Shown: positions 52,753 through 53,052 of the stretch, piece by piece
How the letters are laid out: every line of letters begins with the position of its first letter
How positions within the stretch are numbered: the first letter of the stretch is position 1
From: Bacteroidia bacterium
Lineage (GTDB): Bacteria > Bacteroidota > Bacteroidia > J057 > JAIXKT01
Direction of reading: 5' to 3'
Assembly: GCA_026932145.1 (NCBI GenBank)
Contig: JAIXKT010000019.1
Coordinates: forward strand, 1-53,052
Length of the DNA stretch: 53,052 bases
Translations under genes and position numbers: made by a program
Notes under the pieces: generated by a model
Told to the model about the DNA's origin: nothing
What the model saw: only the letters and a program-made list of their open reading frames with translations
The model's database searches: none

Positions 52753-53052
52753 GTATGACGCATACGGAAAACGGGGTATGACGCATACCGAAATCGGGGT
52801 ATGACGCATACAAAATCCGGGGTATGACGCATACCCAATCCGGGGTATGACGCATACCGAAATCGGGGTATGACGCATACCGAAATCGGGGTATGACGCA
52901 TACCAAATCCGGGGTATGACGCATACTGAAACTGTGGTATGACGTTTATCCAATCCGGGGTATGACGCATACCGAAATCGGGGTATGACGCATACCCAAT
53001 CCGGGGTATGACGCATACTGAAACTGTGGTATGACGTATATCCAATCCGGGG
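52753..53052. repeat. 23-bp tandem palindromic array (at least 13 units, runs off the edge)
   Basis: Thirteen complete units start at 52753 and then every 23 bp (52776, 52799 ... 53029), and a further unit begins at the edge. Each holds GTATG-ACG-CATAC, a 5-bp inverted repeat with a 3-bp centre, then a 10-bp spacer of a few types (CGAAATCGGG, CAAATCCGGG, CCAATCCGGG, TGAAACTGTG). Units at 52937 and 53029 have altered right arms (TTTAT, TATAT), each following a TGAAACTGTG unit: a higher-order pattern. Confidence 0.95.

Noticed and set aside
52746-53045. Protein made of repeated RHTP/VCVIPRF segments on the minus strand
   Set aside because: The same peptide appears in all three frames because a 23-bp repeat lacks stops; no codon or start context supports translation.
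52753-53052. CRISPR array
   Set aside because: Units are directly tandem at 23 bp, and the 10-bp spacers are a few recurring types rather than unique 30-40-bp sequences.

Overview
The window looks like chromosomal DNA of a free-living member of the Bacteroidota. Four things point there: large secreted proteins with type IX secretion (T9SS) C-terminal sorting domains, the small Bacteroidota-specific DUF4295 protein next to L33, the phylum's own promoter pattern (TTG, about 20 nt, TAnnTTTG) ahead of several genes, and almost no Shine-Dalgarno sequences. Menaquinone genes of the futalosine type (mqnE, mqnA) suggest a Cytophagia-, Saprospiria- or Chitinophagia-like lineage rather than a gut Bacteroides, but this is inference.

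Layout. 1-3536: the N-terminal part of a giant repeat-built surface protein, running off the left edge. 3537-4495: long AT-rich gap. 4496-6300: DUF4295, L33 and the murein-recycling ligase Mpl. 6428-13934: membrane/TPR protein, metallo-beta-lactamase-fold hydrolase, unknown secreted protein, M6-like metalloprotease, and a T9SS protein. 14063-22018: housekeeping genes (2-oxo acid dehydrogenase E2, CinA, BioD, HemA, a sensor kinase, RuvX, peptide deformylase). 22217-26101: a second giant T9SS protein with about ten internal repeats and a PKD domain. 26270-27844: rsmG, nuoA, nuoB. 27952-33782: a tightly coupled six-gene block (GNAT/FemAB-like transferase, two paralogous methyltransferases around a flavoprotein-like oxidoreductase, a membrane GT2 glycosyltransferase, a DegT-type sugar aminotransferase) that probably makes and attaches an unusual sugar. 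33845-36389: mqnE, a histidine phosphatase and mqnA. 36512-43902: lipoprotein, TPR protein, porin, phosphate transporter with its DUF47 partner, bifunctional FtcD. 43908-47560: photolyase followed by a GTGA-coupled chain of small genes, and a phosphohexomutase. 47709-48710: an intact antitoxin next to a decayed YoeB-like toxin, then RNase P RNA. 48791-51267: an SGNH/MBOAT O-acylation pair. 52254-53052: free methionine-R-sulfoxide reductase preceded by a 23-bp tandem palindromic array running off the right edge.

The most unusual items are the uncharacterised sugar-modification block; the toxin relic with two ochre codons beside an intact antitoxin; two unrelated families of short palindromic repeats (one abutting stop codons at three places, one a 13-unit array upstream of the reductase gene); and a mosaic 513-bp repeat with a 398-nt exact duplication in the first surface protein. 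No tRNA, insertion sequence, CRISPR array or prophage was recognised.
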